A DNA stretch of 64,000 bases from Pseudomonas sp. Q11 (GCF_024494355.1 NZ_JAKNQY010000024.1:36125-100124), one strand, 5' to 3'; positions 52,669-61,814 are shown, counted from the first letter of the stretch. Made by a program: numbers and translations. The notes: generated by a model not told the origin, from the letters alone.

Positions 52669-53046
52669 ATGAAACGTCTCCTCGCCGCCTGCGCCCTGCT
52701 GTCCCTGCTGGCCGGTTGTGCCAGCCAGAGCGGGACAGTCGATCCACACGGCTATGACCAGACTGGCGTCGCCTCTTATTACGGTGCCAGGCACCATGGC
52801 AAGCGCACCGCCAGCGGCGAGCGCTTCAACCAGCATGGCCTGACTGCCGCCCATCGCCAGTTGCCGTTTGGCACACGGGTGAAAGTCACCAACCTGAAAA
52901 ACAACGACAGTGTCGTGGTCCGCATCAACGACCGCGGCCCCTACACCCGTGGCCGCCTGATCGACGTGTCTCGCGGCGCCGCCGAGCAACTGGGCATGTT
53001 ACGCAGTGGCACCGCACGGGTGCGCGTGCAAGCCCTCGACGATTGA
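52669..53046 (+). CDS. RlpA-like lipoprotein with a double-psi beta-barrel
   Basis: A 125-residue lipoprotein: signal peptide with lipobox LLAGC, so Cys17 would be lipidated, followed by one RlpA-like DPBB domain (GVASYYGARHHGKRTASGE near 33-51; LPFGTRVKVTNL near 65; VRINDRGPYTRGRLIDVSR near 85-103). It lacks the C-terminal SPOR domain of full-length RlpA, so septal targeting by denuded glycan binding is not expected; a lytic transglycosylase role is possible by family. The ATG at 52669 is the first that gives a signal peptide. The antiporter gene begins about 16 bp downstream of its stop. Confidence 0.85.
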   Translation: MKRLLAACALLSLLAGCASQSGTVDPHGYDQTGVASYYGARHHGKRTASGERFNQHGLTAAHRQLPFGTRVKVTNLKNNDSVVVRINDRGPYTRGRLIDVSRGAAEQLGMLRSGTARVRVQALDD

Positions 53047-53062
53047 TAGACGGAGCCCGCCC

Positions 53063-54157
53063 ATTTCCCTACTGACTGCCATACCGCTGCTGAGCCTGAT
53101 CGAACTGTTCGGTGGCCTGCTGTTGCTGATCGCCGGTGCCGAACTGCTGGTGCGCGCCGCCGTGGGCCTGGCGGCGCGCTTGCAGGTGCGGCCGCTGATC
53201 ATCGGCCTGACCGTGGTCGCCTTTGGCAGCAGCGCCCCGCAAATGGCCGTCAGCCTGCAAGCGACCCTGGCGCAGAACGCCGACATCGCCGTGGGCAGCG
53301 TGATCGGCAGCAGCATCTTCAACATCCTCGTCACCCTCGGGTTATCGGCCCTGATCATTCCGCTGCGCGTCTCGCGTCAACTGGTGCGCCTGGACATCCC
53401 GTTGATGATCGGCGCCAGCCTGCTGGTGTTCGTACTGGCCTGGAACGAGGAACTGACGCCACTGGACGGCGCGCTGCTGTTGATGGCCCTGGTGGTGTAC
53501 CTGGGCCTGTTGCTACGCCAGTCGCGGCATTCGGCACGACCGCACCCCGTGGGGGTCGACGTGGCGCAGGTATCCTGGTTCAAGAGTCTGTCGATGATGA
53601 TCCTGGGGCTGGCAATGCTGGTTTTCGCCGGACACCTGCTGTTGGGCGCGGCAGTGGAAGTGGCGACGGACCTGGGGCTGTCGGAACGCATCATCGGCCT
53701 GACCATCGTCGCCGTCGGCACCTCGCTGCCGGAACTCGCCACCTCGCTGATCGCCGCCCTACGGGGCCAGCGCGACATTGCCGTGGGCAACGTGATCGGC
53801 AGCAACCTGTTCAACCTGCTGGGCGTGCTGGGGGTGACCGCCCTCGCCGCGCCCTCGCCGCTCTCGGTTTCCCCCAATGCCTTGGATTTCGACCTGCCGG
53901 TGATGCTCGGCGTGGCGGTGCTGTGCCTGCCGGTGTTCTATTCCGGCTACCGCGTCACCCGCGCCGAAGGTCTGCTGTTTTTGGGCTTGTACCTGGCCTA
54001 TGGGCTGCATGTCGTGTCGTTCACTACCGGTATGCCCCTGGCCGGGCAACTGGAACGCCTGATGCTGTTCTATGTGCTGCCGGCCTTGCTCGCGTTTTTG
54101 CTGTTCACCTCCCTGCGCGCCTGGCGCCGTCAACACCACAAGAGGGATTTGCCATGA
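53063..54157 (+). CDS. Calcium/sodium antiporter (CaCA family), probably started at AUU
   Basis: A YrbG-like cation exchanger of about 364 residues with ten or so membrane helices in two inverted halves. The paired family motifs are visible: GLTVVAFGSSAPQMAVS near 53-69 with GSVIGSSIFNILVTLG near 80-95, and GLTIVAVGTSLPELATS near 212-228 with GNVIGSNLFNLLGVLG near 241-256. The ATT at 53063 has GGAG seven bases before it and starts MSLLTAIPLLSLIELF. The only conventional upstream start is a GTG at 53006, inside the RlpA gene, with no ribosome-binding site and a non-hydrophobic lead. A later TTG would cut the first helix. Confidence 0.85.
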   Translation: MSLLTAIPLLSLIELFGGLLLLIAGAELLVRAAVGLAARLQVRPLIIGLTVVAFGSSAPQMAVSLQATLAQNADIAVGSVIGSSIFNILVTLGLSALIIPLRVSRQLVRLDIPLMIGASLLVFVLAWNEELTPLDGALLLMALVVYLGLLLRQSRHSARPHPVGVDVAQVSWFKSLSMMILGLAMLVFAGHLLLGAAVEVATDLGLSERIIGLTIVAVGTSLPELATSLIAALRGQRDIAVGNVIGSNLFNLLGVLGVTALAAPSPLSVSPNALDFDLPVMLGVAVLCLPVFYSGYRVTRAEGLLFLGLYLAYGLHVVSFTTGMPLAGQLERLMLFYVLPALLAFLLFTSLRAWRRQHHKRDLP

Positions 54158-54534
54158 CCGACACTCCAAAGACCGGCCTGGACATGCGCCGCCAGGTGAT
54201 GGGCGATGCGTTCGTCGACCGCGCCCTGGGCAACGCCACCGAATTCACTCAGCCGTTGCAGGACTTCGTCAACGAGCACGCCTGGGGCAGCGTCTGGAGC
54301 CGCGAAGGCTTGCCACTCAAGACCCGCAGCCTGATCACCCTCGCCGCCCTCACCGCCCTCAAATGCCCGCAGGAACTGAAAGGCCACGTGCGCGGTGCAT
54401 TGAACAATGGTTGTACGGTTGAAGAGATTCGCGAGGCGTTGCTGCATTGCGCGGTGTATGCCGGGGTGCCGGCGGCGATTGATGCATTCAGGGCGGCGCA
54501 GGAAGTGATCGATAGTTATCAGAAATCTGAGTAA
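54154..54534 (+). CDS. Carboxymuconolactone decarboxylase family protein (PcaC-like)
   Basis: A 126-residue helical protein of the AhpD/CMD family, most like 4-carboxymuconolactone decarboxylase PcaC of the protocatechuate branch. It shows SVWSREGLPLKTRSLITLAAL near residues 41-61 and the EEIREALLHCAVYAGVPAAID region near 89-109. The AhpD redox CxxC pair is missing; a single Cys is in HCAVYAG, which fits the decarboxylase-like rather than the peroxidase-like group. Its ATG overlaps the antiporter stop by four bases, and no other pca gene is near, so a true PcaC role is unsure. Confidence 0.78.
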   Translation: MTDTPKTGLDMRRQVMGDAFVDRALGNATEFTQPLQDFVNEHAWGSVWSREGLPLKTRSLITLAALTALKCPQELKGHVRGALNNGCTVEEIREALLHCAVYAGVPAAIDAFRAAQEVIDSYQKSE

Positions 54535-54545
54535 CTGTTAGACCG

Positions 54546-54642
54546 CTATCGCGAGCAGGCTCGCTCCCACAGGGATCGCAGGCGTACTGGAAACTTGTGT
54601 ACACCGCCCATCCACTGTGGGAGCGAGCCTGCTCGCGATAGC
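54546..54642. repeat. REP inverted-repeat pair
   Basis: CTATCGCGAGCAGGCTCGCT and its inverse lie between the convergent PcaC-like and AEC transporter genes. Confidence 0.85.
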
Positions 54643-54665
54643 GGCCTCAAGCACACCGCCAGGCT

Positions 54666-55607
54666 TCAGATCCAGCCGCCCCACTGCAACACAAAAACCC
54701 CCAGGTTGGTGGTAATCGCCGCCATCAGCGTGGTGATGACGATGATCGCCGCCGCCAGTTCATGGTTGCCATCGGCCGCCCGAGCCATGACGTAACTGGC
54801 GGCGGCGGTGGGGCTGCCGAAGTACAGGAACAGAATCCCCAGCTCCGCCCCACGAAAGCCCCAGAGCCAGGCGCCGAGGGTGGCCAGCAGCGGCAAGCCG
54901 ACCATTTTCACCAGGCTCGAACTCAGGGCCATCTTGCCGCTTTTGCGCAGCGCCGCCAGCGACAGCGTGCCGCCGATGCAGATCAGTGCCAGGGGCAAGG
55001 TCATCTGGGCAAGGTATTTGGCCGAGGTTTCGAACCAGTTCGGCAGGCCTACCTGCCAATAGGCCAACGGTGCGGCCACGACCACACTGATGACCAGCGG
55101 GTTGCTGACCACGCTTTTGCAGATGCTCCAGGGATCGGATTTGATCACCGGGCTGTAGACCGCCAGCACGATGGTCGACAACGTGTTGTAGAACAGAATC
55201 ACCAGCGCCGCGAGAATCGACCCCAGGGAAATCCCGTAGTCGCCATACATGCTCGCCGCCAGTGCCAGGCCGATCACGCCGTTGTTGCCGCGAAAGGCGC
55301 CCTGGGTATAGATGCCACGGTCCTCACGCGGACAACGCCAGATCGCCCAGCCCCAGGCCACGGCAAAGCACACCAGGGTGGCAATGGAGAAATAGATCAG
55401 CAGGTCCGGCTGCAATGCCGCATGGAGATCGGCATGCAGGATGCCGAGAAACAACAGCGCCGGCATGGTGACGTTGAACACCAGGGACGAGGCCATGTGG
55501 ATGAAATTGTCGTTGATCCAGTAGATGCGCTTGAGCAGCGTTCCCAGAAACAACATGGCGAACACCGGCGCGGTGATGTTCAGGGTTTCGAGGAAAATTG
55601 CCAGCAT
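54666..55607 (-). CDS. AEC-family transporter (auxin efflux carrier type)
   Basis: A 313-residue inner-membrane protein with about ten hydrophobic helices and the AEC/membrane-transport fold (family of MdcF and bacterial malonate or organic acid carriers). Features are LNITAPVFAMLFLGTLLKR near residues 9-27 and a second-half block LALICIGGTLSLAALRKSG near 203-221. The substrate is unknown. It stands alone between REP elements; the galactarate cluster lies upstream on the same strand. Confidence 0.8.
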   Translation of the reverse strand: MLAIFLETLNITAPVFAMLFLGTLLKRIYWINDNFIHMASSLVFNVTMPALLFLGILHADLHAALQPDLLIYFSIATLVCFAVAWGWAIWRCPREDRGIYTQGAFRGNNGVIGLALAASMYGDYGISLGSILAALVILFYNTLSTIVLAVYSPVIKSDPWSICKSVVSNPLVISVVVAAPLAYWQVGLPNWFETSAKYLAQMTLPLALICIGGTLSLAALRKSGKMALSSSLVKMVGLPLLATLGAWLWGFRGAELGILFLYFGSPTAAASYVMARAADGNHELAAAIIVITTLMAAITTNLGVFVLQWGGWI

Positions 55608-55679
55608 GCCGGGGACCTTGAGAAGGGTGTCGTTAGGTGGCTAATGATAGCCACTAACGACACTGGCGTCTGGTAGACC

Positions 55680-55844
55680 GCTATCGCGAGCAGGGCTCGC
55701 TCCCACACTTTGCTCGTGGGTGGATGCAGAATTCACACTCACCGCAAATCCCCTGTGGGAGCGAGCCTGCTCGCGAAGACGTTGGCCCATCCAACATCAA
55801 TGCAAGCTGAACCACCGCTATCGCGAGCAGGCTCGCTCCCACAG
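55680..55844. repeat. Cluster of three REP units
   Basis: ATCGCGAGCAGGGCTCGCTC (55684), CTGTGGGAGCGAGCCTGCTC (about 55752) and ATCGCGAGCAGGCTCGCTCC (about 55820) form one pair plus a single unit in the gap between garD and the AEC transporter gene. The rest of that gap shows no gene. Confidence 0.85.
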
Positions 55845-55860
55845 CTCAGTGGTCAACGGA

Positions 55861-57414
55861 TCAAGTAATCGGCGCAGGGTTGAACAAGGTGATGTCGTTA
55901 TACAGTTTGTGCCGCTCGGCCCAGGTCTGTTTCTTGCCGCTGGCCACGTCCAGGTAGTAATGGAAGAGCTCCCAACCCAGCTCCTCGATGGAAGCACGTC
56001 CGGTGGCGATGCGTCCGGCGTCGATGTCGATCAGGTCCGGCCAGCGCTGGGCCAGTTCGGTGCGGGTCGAGACCTTCACCACGGGCGCCATGGCCAAGCC
56101 GTACGGTGTGCCACGGCCAGTGGTGAACACGTGCAGGTTCATCCCCGCCGCCAGTTGCAACGTACCGCAGACAAAATCACTGGCCGGCGTGGCGCAGAAG
56201 ATCAAGCCCTTTTGCTTGACGCGCTCGCCCGGGCCAAGCACGCCATTGATTGCGCTGCTCCCGGACTTGACGATCGAGCCCAGGGATTTTTCGACGATGT
56301 TCGACAGCCCGCCCTTCTTGTTGCCCGGCGTGGTGTTGGCACTGCGATCGGCCTCGCCCTTGGCCAGGTAACGGTCGTACCAGTCCATCTCGCGTACCAG
56401 CTCCTGAGCGACTTCCCGGGTTTGTGCCCGGGAAGTCAGCAGGTAAATCGCATCGCGCACTTCGGTGACTTCGGAAAACATCACCGTCGCCCCGGCCCGC
56501 AGCAACAGGTCCGAGGCATAGCCCAGGGCCGGGTTGGCGGTGATGCCGGAAAATGCATCGCTGCCGCCGCACTGCATGCCCAGGATCAGCTCCGAGGCCG
56601 GCACGGTTTCGCGGCGGCGCTGGTCGAGTTTTTTCAGCCGGGTTTCGGCCAGCGCCATGATCTGCTCGATCATTTCGGTGAAACCGTGGCTGGAATCCTG
56701 CAAGCGATACAGCCACGGCTCGCTGAGGTCCACCGAGCTGTCGTTCTCGTGCATCACCTGCCCGGCCTGCAATTTCTCGCAGCCCAGGCTGATCACCAGC
56801 GCTTCACCGCCCAGGTTCGGGTTGCGCGCCAGGTTACGCACGGTGCGGATCGGAATGTACGCGTCGGTGGCGGTGATCGCCACGCCGCAGCCGTAGCTGT
56901 GGGTCAGCGCCACCACGTCATCGACGTTCGGGTACTTGGGCAGCAATTCGTCCTTGATGCGCTTGACCGCATGGTCCAGCACCCCGGTCACGCACTGCAC
57001 CGTGGTGGTGATGCCCAGGATGTTGCGCGTGCCCACGGTACCGTCGGCGTTGCGATAGCCCTCGAAGGTGTAGCCCTCCAATGGCGCATCGGCCGCCGGC
57101 ACGTCGGTGGACAGCGGCAGGCTGTCCAGCGGCGGCGCGGTGGGCATGCGCAGTTGGTCTTCCTTGACCCAACTGCCACGCAGGATCGGTTGCAGCGCGT
57201 AGCCAATGACCTGGCCGTAGCGAATCACCTCGCCGCCCTCGGGAATATCTTCCAGGGTGACCTTGTGGCTCTGCGGTACAAAGTCCACGGTGACCAGGCC
57301 GTCCGGGAACTCAGTCCCGGCTGGCACGCCTTGGTCGTTCACCACAATGACCACGTTGTCCCGCTCGTTCAGGCGGATGTAACGGGGCGAATCGGCATGT
57401 TCAATCAGTTGCAT
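55861..57414 (-). CDS. garD: Galactarate dehydratase
   Basis: GarD removes water from meso-galactarate to give 5-dehydro-4-deoxy-D-glucarate. The 517-residue protein has an N-terminal SAF-like domain (about 1-95, with AEFP-like TEFPDGLVTVDF), the UxaA-type catalytic body with LTHSYGCGVA near residue 164, and LGMQCGGSDAFSGITANPA near 317-335. Length fits GarD (E. coli, 523). Two ATGs compete: 57414 has AGGAG at an eight-base distance, while 57420 is only two bases from it, so 57414 is chosen. It is the last gene of a minus-strand kdgD-dehydrogenase-permease-garD row. UxaA-type altronate dehydratase is a less likely alternative. Confidence 0.9.
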   Translation of the reverse strand: MQLIEHADSPRYIRLNERDNVVIVVNDQGVPAGTEFPDGLVTVDFVPQSHKVTLEDIPEGGEVIRYGQVIGYALQPILRGSWVKEDQLRMPTAPPLDSLPLSTDVPAADAPLEGYTFEGYRNADGTVGTRNILGITTTVQCVTGVLDHAVKRIKDELLPKYPNVDDVVALTHSYGCGVAITATDAYIPIRTVRNLARNPNLGGEALVISLGCEKLQAGQVMHENDSSVDLSEPWLYRLQDSSHGFTEMIEQIMALAETRLKKLDQRRRETVPASELILGMQCGGSDAFSGITANPALGYASDLLLRAGATVMFSEVTEVRDAIYLLTSRAQTREVAQELVREMDWYDRYLAKGEADRSANTTPGNKKGGLSNIVEKSLGSIVKSGSSAINGVLGPGERVKQKGLIFCATPASDFVCGTLQLAAGMNLHVFTTGRGTPYGLAMAPVVKVSTRTELAQRWPDLIDIDAGRIATGRASIEELGWELFHYYLDVASGKKQTWAERHKLYNDITLFNPAPIT

Positions 57415-57427
57415 CGACATCGCTCCT

Positions 57428-58792
57428 TCAGGATTTCGCTTCAGACAGGCTGGAAAATTGGTCATCCCTGGCCGTGGGTTCTTTGAGCACGACACGCTTG
57501 ATCGGCCCGACGATCACCAGGTAACTGAACACCGCCATCAGCGCGTTGCAGCCCACGAACACCAGCGCCCACTTGAACGAACCGGTGGAGCTGATGATGT
57601 AGCCGATGACGATCGGCGTGGTGATCGATGCCAGGTTGCCGAAGGTGTTGAACAGGCCGCCGCTCAGACCGGCGATCTGTTTTGGCGAAGTGTCGGACAC
57701 CACCGCCCAACCCAGTGCACCTACGCCTTTACCGAAGAAGGCCAGGGCCATGAAGCCCACCACCATCCATTCGATGTCCACGTAGTTGCACGCCACGATG
57801 CTGCTGGACACCAGCAAGCCGGCGATGATCGGCGCCTTGCGGGCGAAGGTCAGCGAGTGGCCCTTGCGCAGCAGGTAATCGGAAATCACCCCACCGAGCA
57901 CGCCACCGATGAAGCCGCAGATCGCCGGCAAGGAGGCGATGAAACCAGCCTTGAGGATGGTCATGCCGCGCTCCTGCACCAGGTACACCGGGAACCAGGT
58001 CAGGAAGAAATAGGTGATGCCGTTGATGCAGTATTGGCCCAGGTAGACGCCGAGCATCATGCGGTTAGTCAGCAGTTGGCGGATGTAATCCCACTTCGGA
58101 CCGTCGGTCTTTTTACCTTTGCCCTTGTCCTGGTCCATGTCGACCATCGCGCCGTTGGCGGCGATGTGATTGAACTCGGCCTCGTTGATCATCGGGTGCT
58201 GACGCGGGCTGTGGATAACCTTCAGCCAGACCAGCGAGAACACGATACCGACCACGCCCATCACGATGAACACGTGCTGCCAGCCGAAGCGGTAGACGAT
58301 CCAGCCCATCAGCGGCGCAAACAACACCGTGGCGAAATACTGGGCCGAGTTGAAAATCGCCGAAGCGGTGCCGCGTTCAGCGGTGGGGAACCAGGCCGCG
58401 ACGATACGGGCGTTGCCCGGGAAGGACGGCGCCTCGGCCAGCCCGACCAGAAAACGCAGCATGAACAGCGCCACCACGGCGGTGGAGACGCCGAATTCAC
58501 CGACATAGCCTTGCAGCACGGTGAACAGCGACCAGGTAAAAATGCTCAAGGCATAGATTTTTTTCGACCCGAACCGGTCAAGCAACCAGCCGCCCGGGAT
58601 CTGCCCGGCCACATAGGCCCAACCGAAAGCGGAGAAGATATAACCGAGGGTAATGGCATCGATGCCGAGGTCTTTTTGCAGGCTGGAGCCGGCGATAGCG
58701 ATGGTTGCGCGGTCGGCGTAATTGATCGTCGTCACCAGGAACAGCATGAGCAGGATCAAATAGCGGACGCGAGTCGGCTTGGTTTCTTGCAT
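57428..58792 (-). CDS. MFS permease for glucarate/galactarate (GudP-like)
   Basis: A 454-residue major-facilitator protein of the anion:cation symporter group, like GudP and GarP. About twelve hydrophobic helices are seen, starting RVRYLILLMLFLVTTINYADR (residues 8-28, with the family NYADRATI motif), then GWAYVAGQIPGGWLLDRFGSKK near 53-74 and FLVGLAEAPSFPGNARIVAAWFP near 113-135 (each part short of a full family signature). Uptake of glucarate/galactarate is inferred from the neighbours garD and kdgD. A GGTTGTACGA site lies about 41 bp upstream of its start. Confidence 0.88.
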   Translation of the reverse strand: MQETKPTRVRYLILLMLFLVTTINYADRATIAIAGSSLQKDLGIDAITLGYIFSAFGWAYVAGQIPGGWLLDRFGSKKIYALSIFTWSLFTVLQGYVGEFGVSTAVVALFMLRFLVGLAEAPSFPGNARIVAAWFPTAERGTASAIFNSAQYFATVLFAPLMGWIVYRFGWQHVFIVMGVVGIVFSLVWLKVIHSPRQHPMINEAEFNHIAANGAMVDMDQDKGKGKKTDGPKWDYIRQLLTNRMMLGVYLGQYCINGITYFFLTWFPVYLVQERGMTILKAGFIASLPAICGFIGGVLGGVISDYLLRKGHSLTFARKAPIIAGLLVSSSIVACNYVDIEWMVVGFMALAFFGKGVGALGWAVVSDTSPKQIAGLSGGLFNTFGNLASITTPIVIGYIISSTGSFKWALVFVGCNALMAVFSYLVIVGPIKRVVLKEPTARDDQFSSLSEAKS

Positions 58793-58832
58793 GTAAATCT
58801 ACTTCCACTATTTATTTTTATACGGGAAATCT

Positions 58833-58844
58833 GGTTGTACGACC
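58833..58844. promoter_or_regulatory. GTTGTACGA operator candidate before the permease gene
   Basis: GGTTGTACGACC agrees with the motif seen before the regulator gene (63744) and kdgD (61424). It lies in the 85-bp gap between the aldehyde dehydrogenase and permease genes. Confidence 0.5.
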
Positions 58845-58877
58845 GGGCGGGTTGCCCCGCTCCGGCCGGTGTCGCAA

Positions 58878-60323
58878 TTACGATCCGATGTAAGAAGTTT
58901 TCACCACGGTGTAGAACTCTTGCGCATAGCGACCTTGCTCGCGCGAGCCGTAGGACGAACCTTTGCGGCCGCCAAACGGTACATGGTAATCCACGCCGGC
59001 GGTTGGCAGATTGACCATCACCATGCCCGCCTGGGAATGACGCTTGAAGTGGTTGGCATATTTGAGCGAAGTGGTGGCGATACCGGCGGACAGACCGAAC
59101 TCGGTGTCGTTGGCCATCGCCAGCGCCGCCTCATAATCGGCCACGCGCACGACGTTGGCCACAGGGCCAAAGATTTCTTCGCGGCTGATACGCATCGAGG
59201 CTTCGCTGTCGGCGAACAGCGTCGGCGCCAGGAAGTAGCCTTCGGTGTCGCACGTCACCAGACCGCCACCGCTGACCAGCCGCGCACCTTCGCTCTGGCC
59301 GATGTCGATGTACTTCAAGTCCTGGTTGAGCTGGGCCTCGGAAACCACCGGCCCGATATCGGTGCCGGCCTTCAAGGCATGACCGACCTTGATCGACTGC
59401 ATGCGCTCGGCCATGGCGGCGACGAACTTGTCATGGATGCCGGCGGTCACGATCAGGCGGCTCGAAGCCGTGCAACGCTGGCCGGTGGAGTAGAACGCGC
59501 TCTGCACCGCCAGTTCGACGGCCTGCTTGAGGTCGGCGTCGTCGAGGATGATCTGCGGATTCTTGCCGCCCATCTCCAGTTGCACCTTGGCCTGGCGCGC
59601 CACGCAATTGACCGCGATCTGCCGCCCCACGCCCACGGAACCGGTGAAGCTGATGCCGTCGACTTTCGGGCTGTTGACCAGGACTTCACCGACCACACGG
59701 CCGCTGCCCATCACCAGGTTGAACACACCGGCCGGGAAACCGGCGCGGGAAATGATGTCCGCCAGGGCCCAGGCACAACCTGGCACCAGTTCGGCGGGCT
59801 TGATCACCACGCAGTTGCCGTAGGCCAAGGCCGGAGCGATCTTCCAGGCGGGGATCGCGATCGGGAAGTTCCACGGCGTGATCAGGCCGACCACACCCAG
59901 CGCTTCGCGGGTGACTTCGACGTTGACGCCCGGACGCACCGACGGCAGGTAATCGCCCGACAGGCGCAGGCACTCGCCAGCGAAAAATTTGAAAATGTTG
60001 CCGGCGCGGGTCACTTCGCCAATGGCTTCGGGCAGGGTCTTGCCCTCTTCCCGGGCCAACAGTTGGCCGAGTTCTTCGCGGCGGGCGAGGATTTCGCTGC
60101 CGACTTTGTCCAGCGCATCGTGACGGGCCTGGATACCCGAGGTCGACCAGGCCGGGAACGCGGCGCGGGCGGCTTCGATGGCGGCATTGACTTGAGCTGC
60201 ATCAGCCTTGGCGTATTCACCAATGACATCGGACAAGTCAGACGGGTTGATGTTGGTGCAATAGTCGGCACCGGCCACCCACTGACCGTTGATGTAGTTA
60301 TCGAAACGCTTTGAATCTGCCAC
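58878..60323 (-). CDS. 2,5-dioxovalerate (alpha-ketoglutarate semialdehyde) dehydrogenase
   Basis: A 481-residue aldehyde dehydrogenase with Glu250 (QLEMGGKNPQ), Cys284 (TGQRCTASSRL) and the nucleotide-binding PWNFPIAIPAWK near 150-161 and GSVGVGRQ near 228-235. Because it is between kdgD and a GudP-like permease, its likely substrate is 2,5-dioxopentanoate, oxidised with NAD(P)+ to 2-oxoglutarate, the end of the pathway. The family alone would also allow related semialdehydes. The start at 60323 begins MADSKRFDNYINGQWV. Confidence 0.9.
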   Translation of the reverse strand: MADSKRFDNYINGQWVAGADYCTNINPSDLSDVIGEYAKADAAQVNAAIEAARAAFPAWSTSGIQARHDALDKVGSEILARREELGQLLAREEGKTLPEAIGEVTRAGNIFKFFAGECLRLSGDYLPSVRPGVNVEVTREALGVVGLITPWNFPIAIPAWKIAPALAYGNCVVIKPAELVPGCAWALADIISRAGFPAGVFNLVMGSGRVVGEVLVNSPKVDGISFTGSVGVGRQIAVNCVARQAKVQLEMGGKNPQIILDDADLKQAVELAVQSAFYSTGQRCTASSRLIVTAGIHDKFVAAMAERMQSIKVGHALKAGTDIGPVVSEAQLNQDLKYIDIGQSEGARLVSGGGLVTCDTEGYFLAPTLFADSEASMRISREEIFGPVANVVRVADYEAALAMANDTEFGLSAGIATTSLKYANHFKRHSQAGMVMVNLPTAGVDYHVPFGGRKGSSYGSREQGRYAQEFYTVVKTSYIGS

Positions 60324-60452
60324 GGAGCTACTCCTTCTACAATAGCTGTCTAGGAACGCAGAACGTCCCTGGCTGCGTGCCCACGTGGAGCGTGGGAACG
60401 ATCAAGCCTTACGCAAAAAGCCGCTGATTGCTCAGCGGCCTTGTCGGATCTG

Positions 60453-61364
60453 TTACTGCTTGCCTTGCTTGTCGATCAGCGCGGCCAGGGCTTCGTATTC
60501 TTCCGGCAGCAGGTCGGTCAGCGGGGTACGCACAGGACCTGCGTCGTAGCCGACGATCTTCGCGCCAGCCTTGACGATGCTCACTGCATAACCGGCCTTG
60601 CGGTTACGGATGTCCAGGTAAGGCAGGAAGAAGTCGTCGATGATCTTGCCGACGGTCTCGTGATCGTCGCGGGCAATGGCGTGGTAGAAGTCCATCGCGG
60701 TTTTCGGGATGAAGTTGAACACCGCCGAGGAGTAGACCGGCACGCCCAGGGCCTTGTAGGCCGCGGCATAGACTTCAGCGGTCGGCAGGCCGCCCAGGTA
60801 GCTGAAACGATCGCCGAGACGACGGCGGATCGACACCATCAGTTCGATATCGCCCAGGCCATCCTTATAGCCGATCAGGTTCGGGCAGCGTTCAGCCAGT
60901 TGCTCCAGGTGCGTGGCGTTCAGGCGGCAGACGTTGCGGTTGTACACCACCACGCCGATCTTCACCGATTTGCACACGGCTTCAACGTGGGCGGCAACGC
61001 CGTCCTGGCTGGCTTCGGTCAGGTAGTGCGGCAGCAGCAACAGGCCCTTGGCGCCCAGACGCTCGGCTTCCTGAGCGTATTCGATGGCCTGGCGGGTCGC
61101 ACCGCCGACACCGGCAAGGATTGGCACGCTGGTGGCGCAGGTATCAACGGCCGTTTTGATGACTTGCGAATACTCGCTGGCGGCCAGGGAGAAAAACTCA
61201 CCGGTGCCACCAGCCGCGAAAAGTGCCGAGGCGCCATACGGGGCCAGCCACTCGAGGCGCTTGATGTAGCTGTCGCGATTGAAATCGCCTTGAGCCGTGA
61301 AATCGGTGACCGGGAAAGACAGCAGGCCAGACGAGAGGATGGACTTCAGTTCTTGTGGATTCAT
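60453..61364 (-). CDS. kdgD: 5-dehydro-4-deoxyglucarate dehydratase
   Basis: KdgD is a member of the dihydrodipicolinate synthase/N-acetylneuraminate lyase family that dehydrates and decarboxylates 5-dehydro-4-deoxyglucarate to 2,5-dioxopentanoate. The 303-residue barrel has the Schiff-base Lys167 in NLIGYKDGLGDIE and FAAGGTGEFFSLAASEY near residues 49-65. Its substrate is supplied by GarD and its product goes to the dehydrogenase encoded next. The upstream gap holds a perfect inverted repeat, AAGTTGTA-8-TACAACTT, the probable regulator site. Confidence 0.94.
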   Translation of the reverse strand: MNPQELKSILSSGLLSFPVTDFTAQGDFNRDSYIKRLEWLAPYGASALFAAGGTGEFFSLAASEYSQVIKTAVDTCATSVPILAGVGGATRQAIEYAQEAERLGAKGLLLLPHYLTEASQDGVAAHVEAVCKSVKIGVVVYNRNVCRLNATHLEQLAERCPNLIGYKDGLGDIELMVSIRRRLGDRFSYLGGLPTAEVYAAAYKALGVPVYSSAVFNFIPKTAMDFYHAIARDDHETVGKIIDDFFLPYLDIRNRKAGYAVSIVKAGAKIVGYDAGPVRTPLTDLLPEEYEALAALIDKQGKQ

Positions 61365-61423
61365 TATTCGAACACCCTGGACGCAAATGATGTGTGTTGT
61401 AGGAAACGGTTCAGCTTCAAGAG

Positions 61424-61447
61424 AAGTTGTAAGTCATCGTACAACTT
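61424..61447. promoter_or_regulatory. Inverted-repeat operator candidate upstream of kdgD
   Basis: AAGTTGTA-(8 nt)-TACAACTT is a perfect 8-bp inverted repeat 60-83 bases before the kdgD start. Read on the minus strand it begins AAGTTGTACGATGACTT, which closely matches the site before the regulator gene. Confidence 0.6.
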
Positions 61448-61814
61448 AAAATACGAACGTCAACTGCATTTCGTCTTTTGTCGGAGGGGCAGGCGCGTGG
61501 AGTTTGGCGAGAAGCCTTTTAGATCGGGCCTTTGGGGGTTGCTGGCAGACTGAGGAATCTTGCCATCCGAGGGCCAGCCGATCCAGCCACAGGGAAATCA
61601 CGATCAGCTTCTCGAAAATAGAGACGTTAACCGTGATGATCCTAAATACGGCTTTCGAACCGAACTCGTCAGCCCAGGTGATCCTCCTGCACGACAGCTC
61701 GAAGCGTTCCAGTCGGGTAAGCGCGAGCCTGGCGCAGTCGTTCGCGACGGTTCAAGCCTTCCGAAGCAGCCTAGCTGGAGACAGAGGCGCCGATCTGATG
61801 CGCCGTTTATCGGG
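61448..61814. other. Non-coding or degenerate stretch of accessory insert
   Basis: Open frames of about 100 codons exist here on the plus strand (from 61504 and 61560) but have no ribosome-binding site, overlap each other in different frames and resemble nothing I recognise. One of them contains KYGFRTELVSPGDPPARQLE, which has the look of real protein sequence and might be the remnant of a broken gene. I see no other structure. Confidence 0.4.

Noticed and set aside
49552..52747. Two long open frames (about 500 and 590 codons) opposite gatA and gatB
   Set aside because: Shadows of the conserved gatA and gatB genes; residue composition is typical of antisense reading of GC-rich codons.
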